This document shows positions 26,090 through 38,226 of a DNA stretch of 64,000 nucleotides, in pieces. Both the position numbers and the translations under genes were made by a program. The notes below the pieces were generated by a model, which saw nothing but the letters and a program-made list of their open reading frames with translations, was not told where the DNA came from and did not search any database. This stretch comes from Anthostomella pinea (taxonomy: Eukaryota; Ascomycota; Sordariomycetes; Xylariales; Xylariaceae), in contig CAUWAG010000003.1 of NCBI GenBank assembly GCA_963556695.1, positions 7,998,001-8,062,000 on the forward strand. Direction: 5' to 3'. Position 1 is the stretch's first letter; each line of letters opens with the position of its first letter.

Positions 26090-27120
26090 GGCTGGCGAAA
26101 AATGACGAATAAGCCAACAGTCTGCTTTTGCCTAGACTAGATTATGGCTGCATAGATAGTTAGATACCCACCTACCTAGCATGCTAGACATTTAATGCAG
26201 AGGGGGGACGTTCCTGTCTGCATCTGCTTTGTATTCCAGAGTTGAGACTGAGCTCGAACTCTGGCTTTATTCTCTGTCATGTAATAGCAATCTGCGTGTC
26301 GTTCGACGCGGTTCGAAGAGAAACACGCCCAGCAACCATGCTGATCTTGGTCACAACTCGAAAGCACATTTTGAGAATCATCAGGGTGCATATGTATGAG
26401 TCGCTTGATTAGCCGTAAAGGCTGCTGCTGATGTTGTTGGTGGATCAAGATCTTCTAGAAAAGCCAGACGGCGAGATCTTCAGTTAGTCGTTGTAGCTCG
26501 GGTTGGCTGACTGGTGCAGTTGGCAGATGGAGGAGCTCGGCAGGAGCCGCAATTGATCTGAGGCTGGACAGTGGGGACATTGGATCGAATTCAGCTGCTA
26601 AACTGACCCCCGGCCCCCTTGCCCCTTGCCCGGCCCCTGCCACCAAGGTCGCGCTACAGCTACAGCCACTGCTGGGCCCGGGCGCATCTTGCGTGCGGGC
26701 GTGCACCGTAATTTGTCGATACGGTGTCAAGGGTGTCTTAGCGCACCAGCAGCATCGCTAGCCGTCCAAGGTGCCAAGGTTCCATTGATGAATTCGACAC
26801 CTCTTTTTATCTCCAGCTCCCCCATTGTACCACAACCAGCAGCTGTATGAACAAGGACCACGACATCCCACTACGGACCCGGGCTCTATCTCTATGGGTG
26901 CTTCACCGTTAACATTGAAGCTCTTACCAATGACATCGTGAACACATCTGGGGCCTCCTTTGCGCTTGCGACCTCGCGCCGCGCCCTTTGCGATCAAGGT
27001 CGCCCGTCACGAGCCCTTGATTTTGAACTCGACCGCGAATACCCCCTTGCGCGCTTTTGTCGGCGGTCAGCTGGCACACTCCGAATGCTGCCTTCATATG
27101 CATCTGCGACAAACTCCAAG
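26090..27120. other. Intergenic region
   Basis: This is the 3' flank of the MFS transporter and the promoter of the mannosyltransferase gene, both transcribed rightward. Short open frames cross it without recognisable domains. Confidence 0.5.
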
Positions 27121-28947
27121 ATGATGGCCCGCCATCATCCCGGGGTTTCCAATGGATACCCGCGCGGGAATACCTTCGACCTCTCTCCCCACAGGTTGCC
27201 AACCCCTTCAACACCAACGCCCTCTCTTCACCCCAACCAGGAACAGCTGTTCACTAATACAATCCTCGTACACTAGATTCCAGCCTCGAGCCTCGACACC
27301 GGCGAATCGTCGACGGAGGAACCTCTTGATACGGCTTGGCATGGGTGCTGTTCTGCTAATACTATTCGGCCTTTTCGTTTGGCCAGGGAGCGCTTCACTT
27401 ACGTCGCTTTTTTCATTTGGCCTCATCAGTTCGAATGGCGATGTTTTGATGGATACCGTGCGTTATTATGATCTATCCAACGTCCAAGGGACTGCTCGTG
27501 GATGGGAGAGAGAAGAACGGATCCTACTCTGCGTACCTTTGAGAGACGCCGAGGCGCATCTCCCAATGATGTTCTCACATCTCCACAACTTCACATACCC
27601 CCATCACCTTGTCGATCTCGCCTTCCTCGTTTCCGATTCGAAAGACAGAACGCTGGACATGCTGGTAGAGAAGCTCGAGGAGCTGCAGGATCACGAGGAT
27701 CCGAAGCAGCCGTATGGGGAGATATCCATCATTGAGAAAGATTTCGGTCAAAAAGTCAACCAGGACGTTGAGAGTCGTCACGGATTTGCTGCTCAGGCAA
27801 GTCGCAGGAAGCTCATGGCACAGGCGAGGAATTGGCTGCTGAGCGCTACACTCCGTCCCTACCATTCGTGGGTATATTGGAGGGATGTCGACGTAGAGAC
27901 GGCGCCATTCACCATCCTGGAGGACTTGATGCGCCATAACAAGGATGTCATCGTGCCAAGTAAGCCCATGCTGATTATAGGACCTGTCTGACGTGGCATC
28001 TAACGCACTCATAGATGTCTGGCGACCTTTACCTGACTGGCTTGGTGGCGAACAGCCGTACGACTTGAACTCCTGGCAAGAATCGGAGACGGCGCTAGCA
28101 CTTGCGGACACTCTGGACGAGGATGCCGTGATTGTGGAGGGCTATGCTGAATATGCTACCTGGCGTCCTCACTTGGCCTACCTGCGTGATCCTTACGGAG
28201 ACCCAGATATGGAGATGGAGATCGACGGAGTGGGCGGTGTCAGCATATTAGCCAAGGCTCGCGTGTTCCGATCAGGCGTCCATTTTCCTGCGTTCAGTTT
28301 CGAGAAGCACGCCGAGACAGAGGGCTTTGGGAAGGTATGGGTTCGTCATATACTTTTCATGGCACATGCTTACATGTTTCGCAGATGGCAAAGCGGATGC
28401 AATATTCGGTTGTTGGTCTTCCTCACTATACCATCTGGCATCTATATGAGCCTAGTGTGGACGATATCCACCACATGGAGGTAAGTTATCCATACCAGAG
28501 ATTTATAAGTTTCTAGACTGACCCCGACTGCAGGAGATGGAACAAGAGCGCCTTGCTAAAGAGGCGGAAGAGAAGGCCAAGGAAGAACGAGAGAAGAAGG
28601 CCAAGGAGCAGTTCAGTGACCCCAACAGCCAATGGGAGAAGGACCAGTCGGAGATGCAGGATATCGCGAAACAAGCGTCAAAGGAGCAGAAAGAGAAGCC
28701 GGACACGAAGGGTTCGAAACTGCTCTCCGAGCAGGAATCAAAAGCAGACCCCAAAGAGGATACCAAATCGCAACCCAAGAAGGATACGAACGCGCAATCC
28801 AAGGACGCAAATGCTCAACCCAAGAAGGATACGGATGCTCAACCTAAGAAGGACACGAATGCGCAACCCAAGAAGGGAGCTGACGAAGGAGCTGGCCAAG
28901 CTGCAGACAAGCCGCGGAAGGTCAACCAGGCCAAGGCAGAGTCCTAG
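27121..28947 (+). CDS. ANP1: GT62 mannosyltransferase, Anp1 type (mannan polymerase II complex)
   Basis: Anp1 is a Golgi type II membrane protein that extends the alpha-1,6-mannan backbone of N-glycans. The proposed exons are 27121-27194, 27277-27959, 28015-28334, 28385-28480 and 28534-28947, giving 528 residues. A cytosolic Arg-rich stretch (NRRRRN) precedes one membrane anchor (LLIRLGMGAVLLILFGLFVW). The GT62 catalytic domain follows: ERILLCVPLRDAEAHLP, LVDLAFLVSDSKDRTL, the DVDVET metal-binding DxD, IVPNVWRPLP and HYTIWHLYEPS. The C-terminal 135 residues are a Lys/Glu-rich coiled region with 24-nt repeats (NAQPKKDT units). The 5' end is uncertain: the 27195-27276 intron has a weak GTTGCC donor. 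An intronless start at the ATG at 27152 is also in frame and would give 545 residues. Confidence 0.9.
28771..28882 (+). repeat. 24-nt tandem repeats coding (N/D)AQPKKDT
   Basis: About five imperfect tandem units lie in the last exon of the Anp1-like gene, each coding roughly eight residues (QPKKDTNA and variants). One unit is shortened to 21 nt. All length changes keep the frame, so the repeat varies protein tail length only. Confidence 0.8.
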
Positions 28948-30093
28948 CCTACCTATCACGAACTCGATGACAATCACAAACCTCGGAGCGTACCCAGCGC
29001 ACTTTGAAGCACTTGCTAGCCTTGATGGCTGGGGCACTATGTTCAGGTGTGACTGCGACTGACTTACCGCGTATACATGAAGATGAAGGAGTCAATTCTT
29101 GAGACCACACGGTCCGTTTGCATGGGAGGGAGCATGTGGAAGAACAACAGCGGTGTTCGCTTGTAACAATCTAAGGATCCATGGACGGATCATTGGCTAT
29201 GGCGTTTGGGTGCTTATTAGTGTTGAGGCATGATCATGAAGCATGCGCAGGTTTCAAGCGCGGCAATGGGATTGATTTTACCACTGTATAGACCGGCTTT
29301 GAGGCTATATCGGCATAGATCTGTAATCGGACTCTGGTCTACCAGACCACACCCCCTGTAGATGTATCTCGACCTTCCTAGCGTTATTCATTGGGAACTG
29401 AATCGTGACAACATGTGGAGAAAAGTTTGTTCTTTAATTTACTTATACATGTGTCCTTACCTCACGACATTAAGCACATTGAATTATAATAGAGGTGGGC
29501 GGTACTGAAATGGAGGTGTATTGAAGTACACACTTTTAGTAGACCACGTGGTGCTTCCACCGGTCTATTGTAGCTAAGACTTCCGATTGGAGATATTATG
29601 GCGACAATTTCGCAAGAGAATCGGTAACAGCTACAAAAAGACTGTCAACAAAACCCAAACCCAAAATCCAAACTTTGCTGTAAAATATTCAGGGGCGAGG
29701 GAGTTCAGCCTTGGAGAAGCCAGGTCGTCTTAACTCCGGTCATTGCCGCCACGCTGGCTTAATTGGAATCGGATTACTTAACAGCCGCCTCCGATACAGC
29801 TCGCCCAGTTGAGCCATCCAGCCATCAAGGCACCCTGCACATAATATTTCCAAGCTCCAGACACCAGACACGAACGCGACACACCTCGACCACGGCCACC
29901 GCTTGAAGCATCGCATCGCATCGCATTGCCTGTGTATGCGCCGAACCAAGCCCGCAATTACCCCGGTTCACCATTCGGATTCTCGTCCGCGCCGTTCCGC
30001 CCAGTCGCCAACTCCACCGACCTCGATCCTCGAAAGTACTCGGCGGACAGAACTGATTCCGTCCCGTGGGAGGCTGCCGTCGTGTAGGCGAGG
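28948..30093. other. Intergenic region
   Basis: This 1.1-kb spacer between two rightward genes holds the 3' flank of the Anp1-like gene and the promoter of the ARF GEF gene. No gene or repeat was recognised. Confidence 0.5.
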
Positions 30094-33000
30094 ATGAGTC
30101 GAGATGCGAAAGGAAAGGCCCCGGCGGACCCAGAGATTGCGACCGGCCGGGACAGCTTGGAAATGCGACCACGCCCAAGCACGTCCGCAGTTCCGACCAT
30201 GAGCAGCGCCACCCAGCCGCTCAATATGCAGTACCGGAGTCGGTCCGTCGCCGTCGCTGTGGACCCTGTCTCTCTCGTGATTTCGGAATGCATCTCAGTC
30301 ACATCGGTCATGCGGAAGCATGCGCGGTGGGCAGGCTCGTCGGTCTCGTCCATCCTGGGCGGCAACCCCAACCCCGTCCAGCTCGGGCCCCCAAGTCCCC
30401 TTCTGCGCCCTGGAAGCAGAGCCTCTACGACCAGCATGGGAGCCGATGGCGTGCAGGACTTTGGTCTCGCGAACCGGTGGGGCCTGCGCGGGAAGAAGGG
30501 GAAGAGCATGCAAGATAATCCGCTGATGGCAGGCTTTGGCCGTTTGCGCCATGAGCTGTCCAGCTGTAAAGGTAGGGTGCCATTCAATACCCTTGGCGTT
30601 GAGATGACCGTCATGACAGCTAACAAAGGTCTAGATATACACGAGTTCGACGCACCTACACTCCTAAACCCATTCCTCCAAGTAATACAAGCTTCCTCGA
30701 CATCCGCCCCTATAACCATCCTTGCGCTCAAGGCGATCCGAAAATTCCTCTCCTATGGCTTCATCAGCCCCGATTCCCCCCGCTTCCCTCTTGCCATGCA
30801 ATCCTTGTCGACAGCGGTCACGCACTGCAGGTTCGAAGCCAGCGACTCCGCGCAGGACGAAGTTGTGCTGCTCATGATCTTGCATCTGATGGAAGATATG
30901 TTGTCAGGTCCAGGCGGTGCGCTACTGAGTGATGAAAGTGTGTGCGAGTTGATGGAGACTGGCTTGACCATGTGCTGCCAGTCACGACTGTCTGAGCTTC
31001 TCAGAAGAACAGCCGAGGCGGCTATGGTCCGCATGACCCAGATCATCTTCGAACATCTCAAACATCTAGAGGTGGAGGCTGGCGATGACCTGGAAGCACT
31101 CGATCAGCAGGCGAACGGCGACATGGCGGTGGTTAGGATGGTGCCGTCTACGAATGGTAATAATGTAATAGCCTCGACCGACGCGCCTGTGGACGAACCA
31201 AGAACGTCTTCAAGTCTGGAGAACACGGTCAACGGGATGGAAGAAAGCTCCGTGACGGAAGTTTCGGAGGTTGAGGAAGAATTGCTTGAGATCAAACCCT
31301 ACTCGCTACCATCGATGAAGGAACTCTTCAGGGTTCTCGTTGACCTCTTGGACCCCCATGAAAAACAGCAAGGGGACACGATGAGGGTGATGGCTCTACG
31401 TATAATACACGTAGCCCTCGAAGTCGCCGGCCCTTCGATAGCCAGGCACCCAGCGCTGGCTGTGGTTGCTGAGGACCGCCTCTGCCGTCATCTCTTTCAG
31501 CTTGTTCGCTCTGACAACATGGCTATCCTGCAAGAATCTCTCATTGTTGCCGGGACGTTGCTCGAAACCTGCCGAGGGGTGTTGAAACTGCAACAAGAGC
31601 TCTTCATATCTTACCTCGTTACATGCTTACACCCTCCCGTCGAGATACCGCGGGAACCGAATATCGACCCGTCACTCTACGATGGGATCCCTCAGCGGCC
31701 AACGGTGGCCAAACCTGCAGCTTCCCAACCAGGCAGTGGGAGAGCCACACCAGTCCCGGTTAGGGACCGGCAAAGGCTGGGTCTGGAGGGTGGCGCACGG
31801 AAGCCCGATGCTCGCCAGGCAATGGTTGAGAGCGTAGGTGCTCTGACTCGTATGCCATCGTTCTTGGTCGAGCTTTTCGTCAACTACGATTGTGATGCGA
31901 ACCGCGGCAACCTATGTCAAGATATGATCGGGCTGTTGTCGAGAAGCGCTCTGCCCGATTCGGCCACATGGAGCACCACGAGCGTTCCTCCGCTTTGTCT
32001 CGATGCGCTGCTTGGCTATATCCAATTCATCACAGATCGTCTGGACGATGAACCAGTCACGGACGGGTTGCCGGATCAAGACAAACTCAGAGCACAACGG
32101 CGCAGGAAGAACGTGATAATTAAAGGTGCAATCAAGTTCAATGAGAAGCCGAAAGATGGCCTCGGATACCTCAAGGAACAGGGCATTCTCGGCGGAGACC
32201 CAGTGTCAGCTGCTGCCTTCCTCCGAGGCACTTCCCGTGTTTCCAAAGCAGTCATTGGTGAGTTTCTCTCCAAGAAGGGCAACGATGAGTATCTTGAGGC
32301 ATTCATGAATCTCTTCGATTTTGCCGGCAAGCGCGTCGACGAAGCACTACGGCAGTTGTTGGAGAATTTCCGTCTTCCTGGAGAATCGCCACTCATCGAG
32401 CGAATCGTAACGGCCTTCGCGAAGAAATACTTTACCACTTCAACTGGTATAGAGAACGAGGACGCCATCTTCGTTCTTACATATGCCATCATCATGCTCA
32501 ACGTCGACCAACACAGTCCAAAGCTGAGAAATCAGAAGCGTATGGAGCTTGTCGACTTTGAACGACAGTTACGTGGCGTTAACGGCGATAAAAACTTCGA
32601 TCCCGAGTTCGTCCAGGCCACCTTTGAGGCAATCCGCACGAATGAGATCATTCTTCCCGATGAGCATGATAACAAACACGCGTTCGATTACGCTTGGCGG
32701 GAGCTCCTCCTGAAGACGGAATCCGCCGGACCGTTGATACCCTGCCATACGAACATTTACGATGCTGACATGTTCGCAACAACCTGGAAGCCGATCGTTT
32801 CTACCTTGTCATATGTCTTCATGTCGGCAACGGACGATGCAGTCTTCTCCCGTGTAGTTACCGGATTCGACCAATGTGCCCGGATTGCCTCCAAATATCA
32901 GACCATGGAAGCATTGGATCGCATCATTAAAAATCTTAGCTACATGACGACTCTCGACACGGATAGTCTCTTCAATACCTCACTCAACACGGAGGTCAAG

Positions 33001-35302
33001 GTTTCAGATGATGGCGATAGCGTCATGGTCAGCGAACTCGCCGTTAAGCTCGGCCGGGATTTCAAGGCCCAGCTCGCTACTCTGGTACTGTTCCGTGTGG
33101 TGAAAGGAAGCGAGCATATGATTCACCATGGATGGGAGCACGTAAGTTTTGTGTCAAGTGTTCAATATTCCAAGCTGACCCTGTTAGATTGTCCGGATAT
33201 GGCTCAAGCTATTCGTCAACTCTCTGATTCCTTCGTTCTTCAGCAATGATCAGGAAGGGCTGAAGTTGCCAAAGATTCCTCTTCATACGCCGTCCCAAGT
33301 TATAGATCGAGCTGCGAAGACTGTCGACACTGGCTTGTTCTCTGCCCTTTCCTCATACATCTCCAGTTATGCTGCTGACGACCCACCCGAACCGTCGGCT
33401 GAGGAGATTGAAAGCTCGCTAAGTACCGCTGACTGCATCAAAGCTTGCGATCTAGAGAGTGTGTTTGCGAACATCACGTAAGTCTCTTGAGTGAAGCCTC
33501 TCATGTTAACCTTAAGACTAACACAATGCAGGAGTATCCCTGTCAACTCACTCACACCACTTGTCGAGGCTCTGTTGAATGAGCTGCCGGATGACGAAAG
33601 CTCAACTGTACCAGTGATTACTGTGAAGCCTGAGGGCATTCCATCTTCGCCTGGGAGCGGGACGTCAAAACCCTCTTCAAAGAAGCCTACATACGATCCT
33701 TCTATCGTTTACATACTAGAGTTCTGCAACGTGCTTGCGTTAAGGGACAGGCAAGCGACAGAGCTTCTTGGCAAGACAGTTGCGGAAGCTCTCCAAGCCG
33801 TTTTGCGTGATTCTTCACGTTACCACCCTGTTCTTGTGTCCCGCGCCGCCTACTACCAGTTCAATATGCTCAAAGCCAGCTATGTAAGTTGTATCCGATG
33901 TTTCTGTTTTCTACCAATGTCGCTGACGATTCAGGATCATGATTTTGTACGGGCGCCCGTTCTGTTGCATACGATATCCAACTTCACTAAGGAGACAGTC
34001 GCCAAGACGTCGCAACTTGTTTTGCAGGGTCTGAAGCTCTGTATTGAGCAACCCGGACCTCTCCGAAGCGAGATCATGACCTCGCCCGACTTCTGGCTCA
34101 TACTGCGCACGCTCGCTGGCAACCCCAACTCATCACCAACTGTCTTCGAGATCCTGGAAGGAGGTGTCTCAGGCTCACCCTCGGCGATCATTGCGGATAA
34201 CTACGAGGCCGCGATCGCTCTGCTGAACGAATTTGCCACAGCTGCTAAAGTTGGGGCGGTCGTTGAGCAGAAGGGTGAGAGACGGCAGAGGAATACTCGG
34301 CCGCCAAAGAAGGATACACCCAGGTACGTGATGGCAGATCATTTGGTTGGCGCATCACTAATTAGTCTCAGTGAAAATGCAGTGGTCTCGCGGGGTGTCA
34401 AAGCTATCAATCTGATTTCTAGCATGACAGCGCGTATCCCTCACTTGATGAATCAATCGCATCTGGCGAGTAGTGAAGGTTGGGTGATCATCCCCTTACC
34501 TCATCTCACGGTCTCTAACAGCTTGACAGCCTGGTCTGCATATTGGCTACCAATCTTCCAAGCCCTGACGACGCAATGCACCAATCCTTGCCGCGAAGTA
34601 CGCCACTTGGCATTCTCGTCGCTTCAAAGGTCACTACTGTCACCAGAATTGACCTGCAGCGACCACGAAGAATGGACCGCAATTTTCGGCGAGGTGTTAT
34701 TCCCTCTTATTCTGAGGCTGCTGAAGCCCGAGGTTTACTCGTCTGATCGTGATGGTATGAGCGAGACGAGGGTACAAGCTGCTTCCCTGCTCTGCAAGAC
34801 GTTCCTCCAGTACCTTGTACTGCTCTCTAAGTGGGACGGCATGTTGGATCTATGGTTGCAGATTATCGACATCATGGACAGGCTCATGAACAGTGGGCAA
34901 GGCGATAGCCTGGTAAGCATCTCGCTGAATTCACAACTATGACCAGATGATTAACGTGTTTTTTAGGAGGAAGCTGTTCCCGAAAACTTAAAGAACGTCT
35001 TACTCTTCATGGCGAGTAGTGGATACCTTGTGCCCCCGAGCAAGGACTCGTCGCAAGAGAGCCTCTGGGTGGAAACGTGGAAGCGGATAGACCGCTTCCT
35101 ACCAGATTTGCGCAACGAACTAGCGCTGGAAGAACCCGAGACACTAGGCGAGGCGCGGTCACAGCCGGAAACAGAGTGGGTGCCAGCAGAATCGCAACTG
35201 GCGCCCGAGTCAAAGCCAGTGGAAGAACCCCACGTTGAAGGGGAGGAACAACAGACGAAGCAAGAGCACGAGGCAGAGAAGGAGCCAATCGCTGCGGCCT
35301 AG
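30094..35302 (+). CDS. GEA2: Large ARF guanine nucleotide exchange factor (Gea1/2, GBF1 family)
   Basis: This protein activates Arf GTPases on early Golgi membranes and drives COPI coat assembly. Seven exons (30094-33141, 33188-33477, 33532-33883, 33935-34323, 34372-34478, 34530-34912, 34967-35302) join to 1634 residues, typical for the family. The N-terminal DCB/HUS region opens with SLVISECISVTSVMRKHARW. The Sec7 domain covers about residues 678-855, starting FNEKPKDGLGYLKEQGILG. Its catalytic glutamic finger is in FRLPGESPLIERI (Glu about 763), and the helical core reads IFVLTYAIIMLNVDQHSP. HDS regions follow. The C-terminus is a Glu/Pro-rich low-complexity tail. Two introns (34324-34371 and 34479-34529) remain open in frame, but removing them restores the conserved SENAVVSRGVKAI and SSEAWSAYWLPIFQALTTQC. 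Fungi usually have one Gea gene; GEA2 is used as a family name. Confidence 0.95.
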
Positions 35303-35740
35303 GTGCTTGGAGGTCGCCTGAGTTCCGTGCATAGTTCGTGATGGGTGGTTTTAGAAACGGGTCGGCGTTGCCTCTGTTCGGAATGCCGCTGTATCCTCTA
35401 CTTTTATTACCATAGCACCGTCACCTGCTTGTATATTAACATGACTCTCGAACGGTGGGCTTGGGACGAAGATAATTCTTTGCCTCTTTACGTCGTTCGT
35501 GCACAATGTCTTGTCTTGACTTTCATGTAAAGCGAGTTTTTAGGAAGACTTCCTTGTTTCTCCTTTTGCCGCCGAAGCGAGGCAGATTGGCCAACGTGTA
35601 AAATCCTATAACGACAACAATTTCCGTCATTCCTTTTCGACCTTGTATGCCGAATGCAAGTGAATGTCGTTTCTTATCCTCCTATCGAGATTACCTCTTT
35701 ACCGCATATGCATTGATTAAAACCCTTGTGCTTTCGTAGT

Positions 35741-35873
35741 AGCGGCAGTAAAACGTTAATTAGTTATAAGTCTAGTTGTAACTAGTTTGTATTTTAATAG
35801 GTGCTTAACTAAGTTCGCATAAAAAAGACCTTGTTTAAAATATATTTAAATACTTAAATTATAATAAGGTGGT
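35741..35873 (+). repeat. Direct repeat, copy 1 (less mutated)
   Basis: This 133-bp AT-rich sequence begins AGCGGCAGTAAAACGTTAAT and ends ATTATAATAAGGTGGT. It is repeated in the same orientation at 36456-36589. Most differences between the copies are C/T and G/A transitions. Copy 1 keeps more C and G, so it looks like the less mutated one. It could be a terminal repeat of a small decayed element. No coding remnant of a transposon was recognised between the copies. Confidence 0.8.
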
Positions 35874-36455
35874 TGTTGGAACAGGCTTGAACGATCAATC
35901 ATAATACTCGAGTATTGGGTCAAGGTCATGATGTTGCTGATGGTTGGATTGGGAAGTTGTTGGATTGAAGGTGAGCACAGAGGGCACCTTGATAGGTAGA
36001 CACTGGAACCTAGTTGTTCCGTCCCGATCCAGTCCCCTCTGGCACAAAACAGCCACGGTCGCACAAGGACACCCAAGACACACAGAATACACACATACAC
36101 TTCAACCTCACGATTGGCTCAAATCTGACAGAAGTCTAGCTGGACCTGCAGGTCTGGCTAAGTGACCTCACAACCCAGTATTTAATCTCTTATCTAATCA
36201 TACATGTGGGTTCTATATGGATGGTTTGACTGTGAAATCACATGGATCTAACAATAATGTTATAAAAACGTTAAAGATATATTATAATATAGTAAAAATA
36301 AGGTTAAATAAAAAACGCCGGATAAAAAGGCATATTAACGCGTTTATAAAATAAAATAAACTACTTTTTAAAAAAACATAAACGCGAAAATAGCGTAAAA
36401 AATATTACCAGATTCACAATTTACTTATAAATATCGTTATTTATACCTTTACAAT

Positions 36456-36589
36456 AACGGTATTAAAACGTTAATTAATTATAAGTTTAATTATAACTAG
36501 TTTATATTTTAATAAATCTTTAATTAAACTTATATATAACGAGATTATATTTAAAATATATTTAAATACTTAAATTATAATAAGGTGGT
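36456..36589 (+). repeat. Direct repeat, copy 2 (RIP-like, more AT-rich)
   Basis: This is the second copy of the 35741-35873 repeat, in the same orientation. Where copy 1 has AGTCTAGTTGTAAC this one has AGTTTAATTATAAC, and similar C-to-T and G-to-A changes occur along it. The last 40 bases are nearly identical. The pattern fits repeat-induced point mutation acting more strongly on this copy. Confidence 0.8.
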
Positions 36590-37087
36590 ACCTATTACCT
36601 AGGGCTCTGCCTTCTGGCAGGGGCCCAGAATACCATGTTACGATGACTAGTATTCTGGATTTCTACTTGCTGTCTAGAAGGATGGGAGCTTTTCCCATCC
36701 GAAAGGTCTCTTTAGTCTAGATACAGTGCAAACGGTACCTTGTCCCTTGGGCAACAATCCGGCCCAACCGACAAGACACCTGACAGCTGGAATCAGCTGG
36801 ATCCACAGGGCAGCCATCCTAGTAACCTTATTGTATCTATCCTTAAAGGACAATAGACATGATAAGCTACTAGTGGCTGATCCAGTGGCTGGGATCCACA
36901 CCCTTGCTCCGTGGGGAATAGGCAGACCCCATGCATGGGTGCTGCGCATTGACCACATTGAGGCTGAATGCTCTCCATTTGACTTGATCCAAACCGCAAC
37001 AACCAAATTCTTGACCAAACACAGGCAAGGTCATATCAAGAGATTAAGCACGTTCACTGCGTCGCAACCGAGATCCTAAACTGCATC

Positions 37088-38020
37088 ATGGCTTCCAATC
37101 CGCCCATCGCCACGTATGTGTCATTGCACTCCGACACATACAGCCCTGGCTTTGTCGTTGGTCCCGCCGCAGCCGATAGGTACCTAGCTAACCCGTCGCG
37201 CGCGAAAAAAACAGTGTATACGTGCGCAACCTCGAGGAGCGCGTCAAGCCCGAGCCGCTGAAGGAGTCGCTGCGCGCCATTTTCTCCGAGTACGGCACCA
37301 TCCTCGACATCGTGCACAAGACGAACCTTAAGGCCAAGGGCCAGGCATTCGTCGTCTTCGACAAGCCCGAGTCCGCCGTCCAGGCCATCGAGGACGTCCA
37401 GGGCTTCGAGCTCTTCGACAAGCCCATGCAGCTCGCCCTTGCGAAAACACGGAGTGATGCTACTGTCGCTACTACCGGAAGCAAGGACGAGTTCGAGCTG
37501 CACCAGCGGAGAAGACTAGCTGAGAAGGGTGCGTCTATACGAATCGACCTACCCTACCCTACCCTACTCTCTTGCGTTTGGTCTTGCGCGCAGCCAGCTA
37601 ATCCTGCCCCTCCCAACAGACAAGAAGAAAGCCGCGGAAGCAGCCGAAGAGCAAAAGCGGCTCCAGCGACCGGGCGCCGTCCCACCCACCGAAGCCAAGA
37701 AGACGACGCGCGGCGCGGCGCCGGGGGGGCTCAAGGCGACGGGCCCGGCGGTCAACGCGGTCGTGCCGGACGAGTACCTGCCGCCGAACAAAATCCTGTT
37801 CGTGCAGAATCTGCCGGACGACTACGACATCGAGGGCCTCACGGCCGTCTTCGGCCGCTTCGAGGGCTTCCGCGAGGTGCGCCTCGTGCCGGGCCGCAAG
37901 GGCATCGCATTCATCGAGTACGAGGCCGAGGCGGGCGCCATCACGGCCAAGGAGAACACGGCGGGCATGGCGCTGGGCGAGGCCGGCAAGCTTATCAAGG
38001 TCACTTACCAGCGCCAGTAG
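37088..38020 (+). CDS. U1A/U2B''-type snRNP protein, two RRMs
   Basis: This is a spliceosomal snRNP protein that binds a stem-loop of U1 or U2 snRNA. Exons 37088-37113, 37215-37528 and 37620-38020 join to 246 residues. RRM1 has RNP2 VYVRNL and RNP1 KGQAFVVF. A Lys/Ala-rich linker follows (DKKKAAEAAEEQKRLQRPG). RRM2 has ILFVQNL and KGIAFIEY and ends TYQRQ. Size and arrangement match the U1A/U2B'' family; the two cannot be told apart reliably here, because many fungi have a single protein. The exon-intron joins restore MASNPPIAT|VYVRNLEERV and RRLAEK|DKKKAAE. The introns, 101 and 91 bp, are longer than most in this window and do not resemble the introner-like element. Confidence 0.92.
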
Positions 38021-38226
38021 GTGGTTGGTGTTGGTGTGGGTGTTACCGGTTTCTACGCTATACCCTGCTCTGTAGATACGGCGCTATGAATAGATCATCT
38101 GGTTCAAGACAGCTGAATGTTGGAATGAGATATCACAGATTATGCCGGGTTTGCCTAACCTCATGCTTCATTCGCCGATTCCTAGTATATGTACATTTTA
38201 CACATGCGATACTAGGTACAATACAG

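Larger units (their letters stand above)
35303..37087. other. Intergenic region with AT-rich repeat tract
   Basis: After the ARF GEF there is ordinary 3' flank to about 35.7 kb. An AT-rich tract then reaches 36.6 kb and is strongest at 36240-36590. Two diverged direct repeats frame it (annotated separately). The 35880-36240 part between them is of normal composition. An open frame at 36726-37079 codes a 117-residue sequence that I do not recognise and that may not be a gene. The snRNP gene promoter ends the interval. Confidence 0.6.

Noticed and set aside
27152..27276. Intronless N-terminus of the Anp1-like gene
   Set aside because: Not excluded. The spliced model (donor GTTGCC at 27195) was preferred because it gives the compact N-terminus MMARHHPGVSNGYPRG before the Arg-rich stretch, but the donor is weak.
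34324..34529. Continuous open frame through the ARF GEF 34.3-34.5 kb region
   Set aside because: Although open, the stretches YVMADHLVGASLISLS and GWVIIPLPHLTVSNSLTA are bounded by good splice sites. Removing them restores the conserved SENAVVSRGVKAI and SSEAWSAYWLPI.
36726..37079. 117-codon open frame just before the snRNP gene
   Set aside because: It runs up to the snRNP start codon, has no recognised domain and borders the AT-rich repeat tract. It was kept only as a note.
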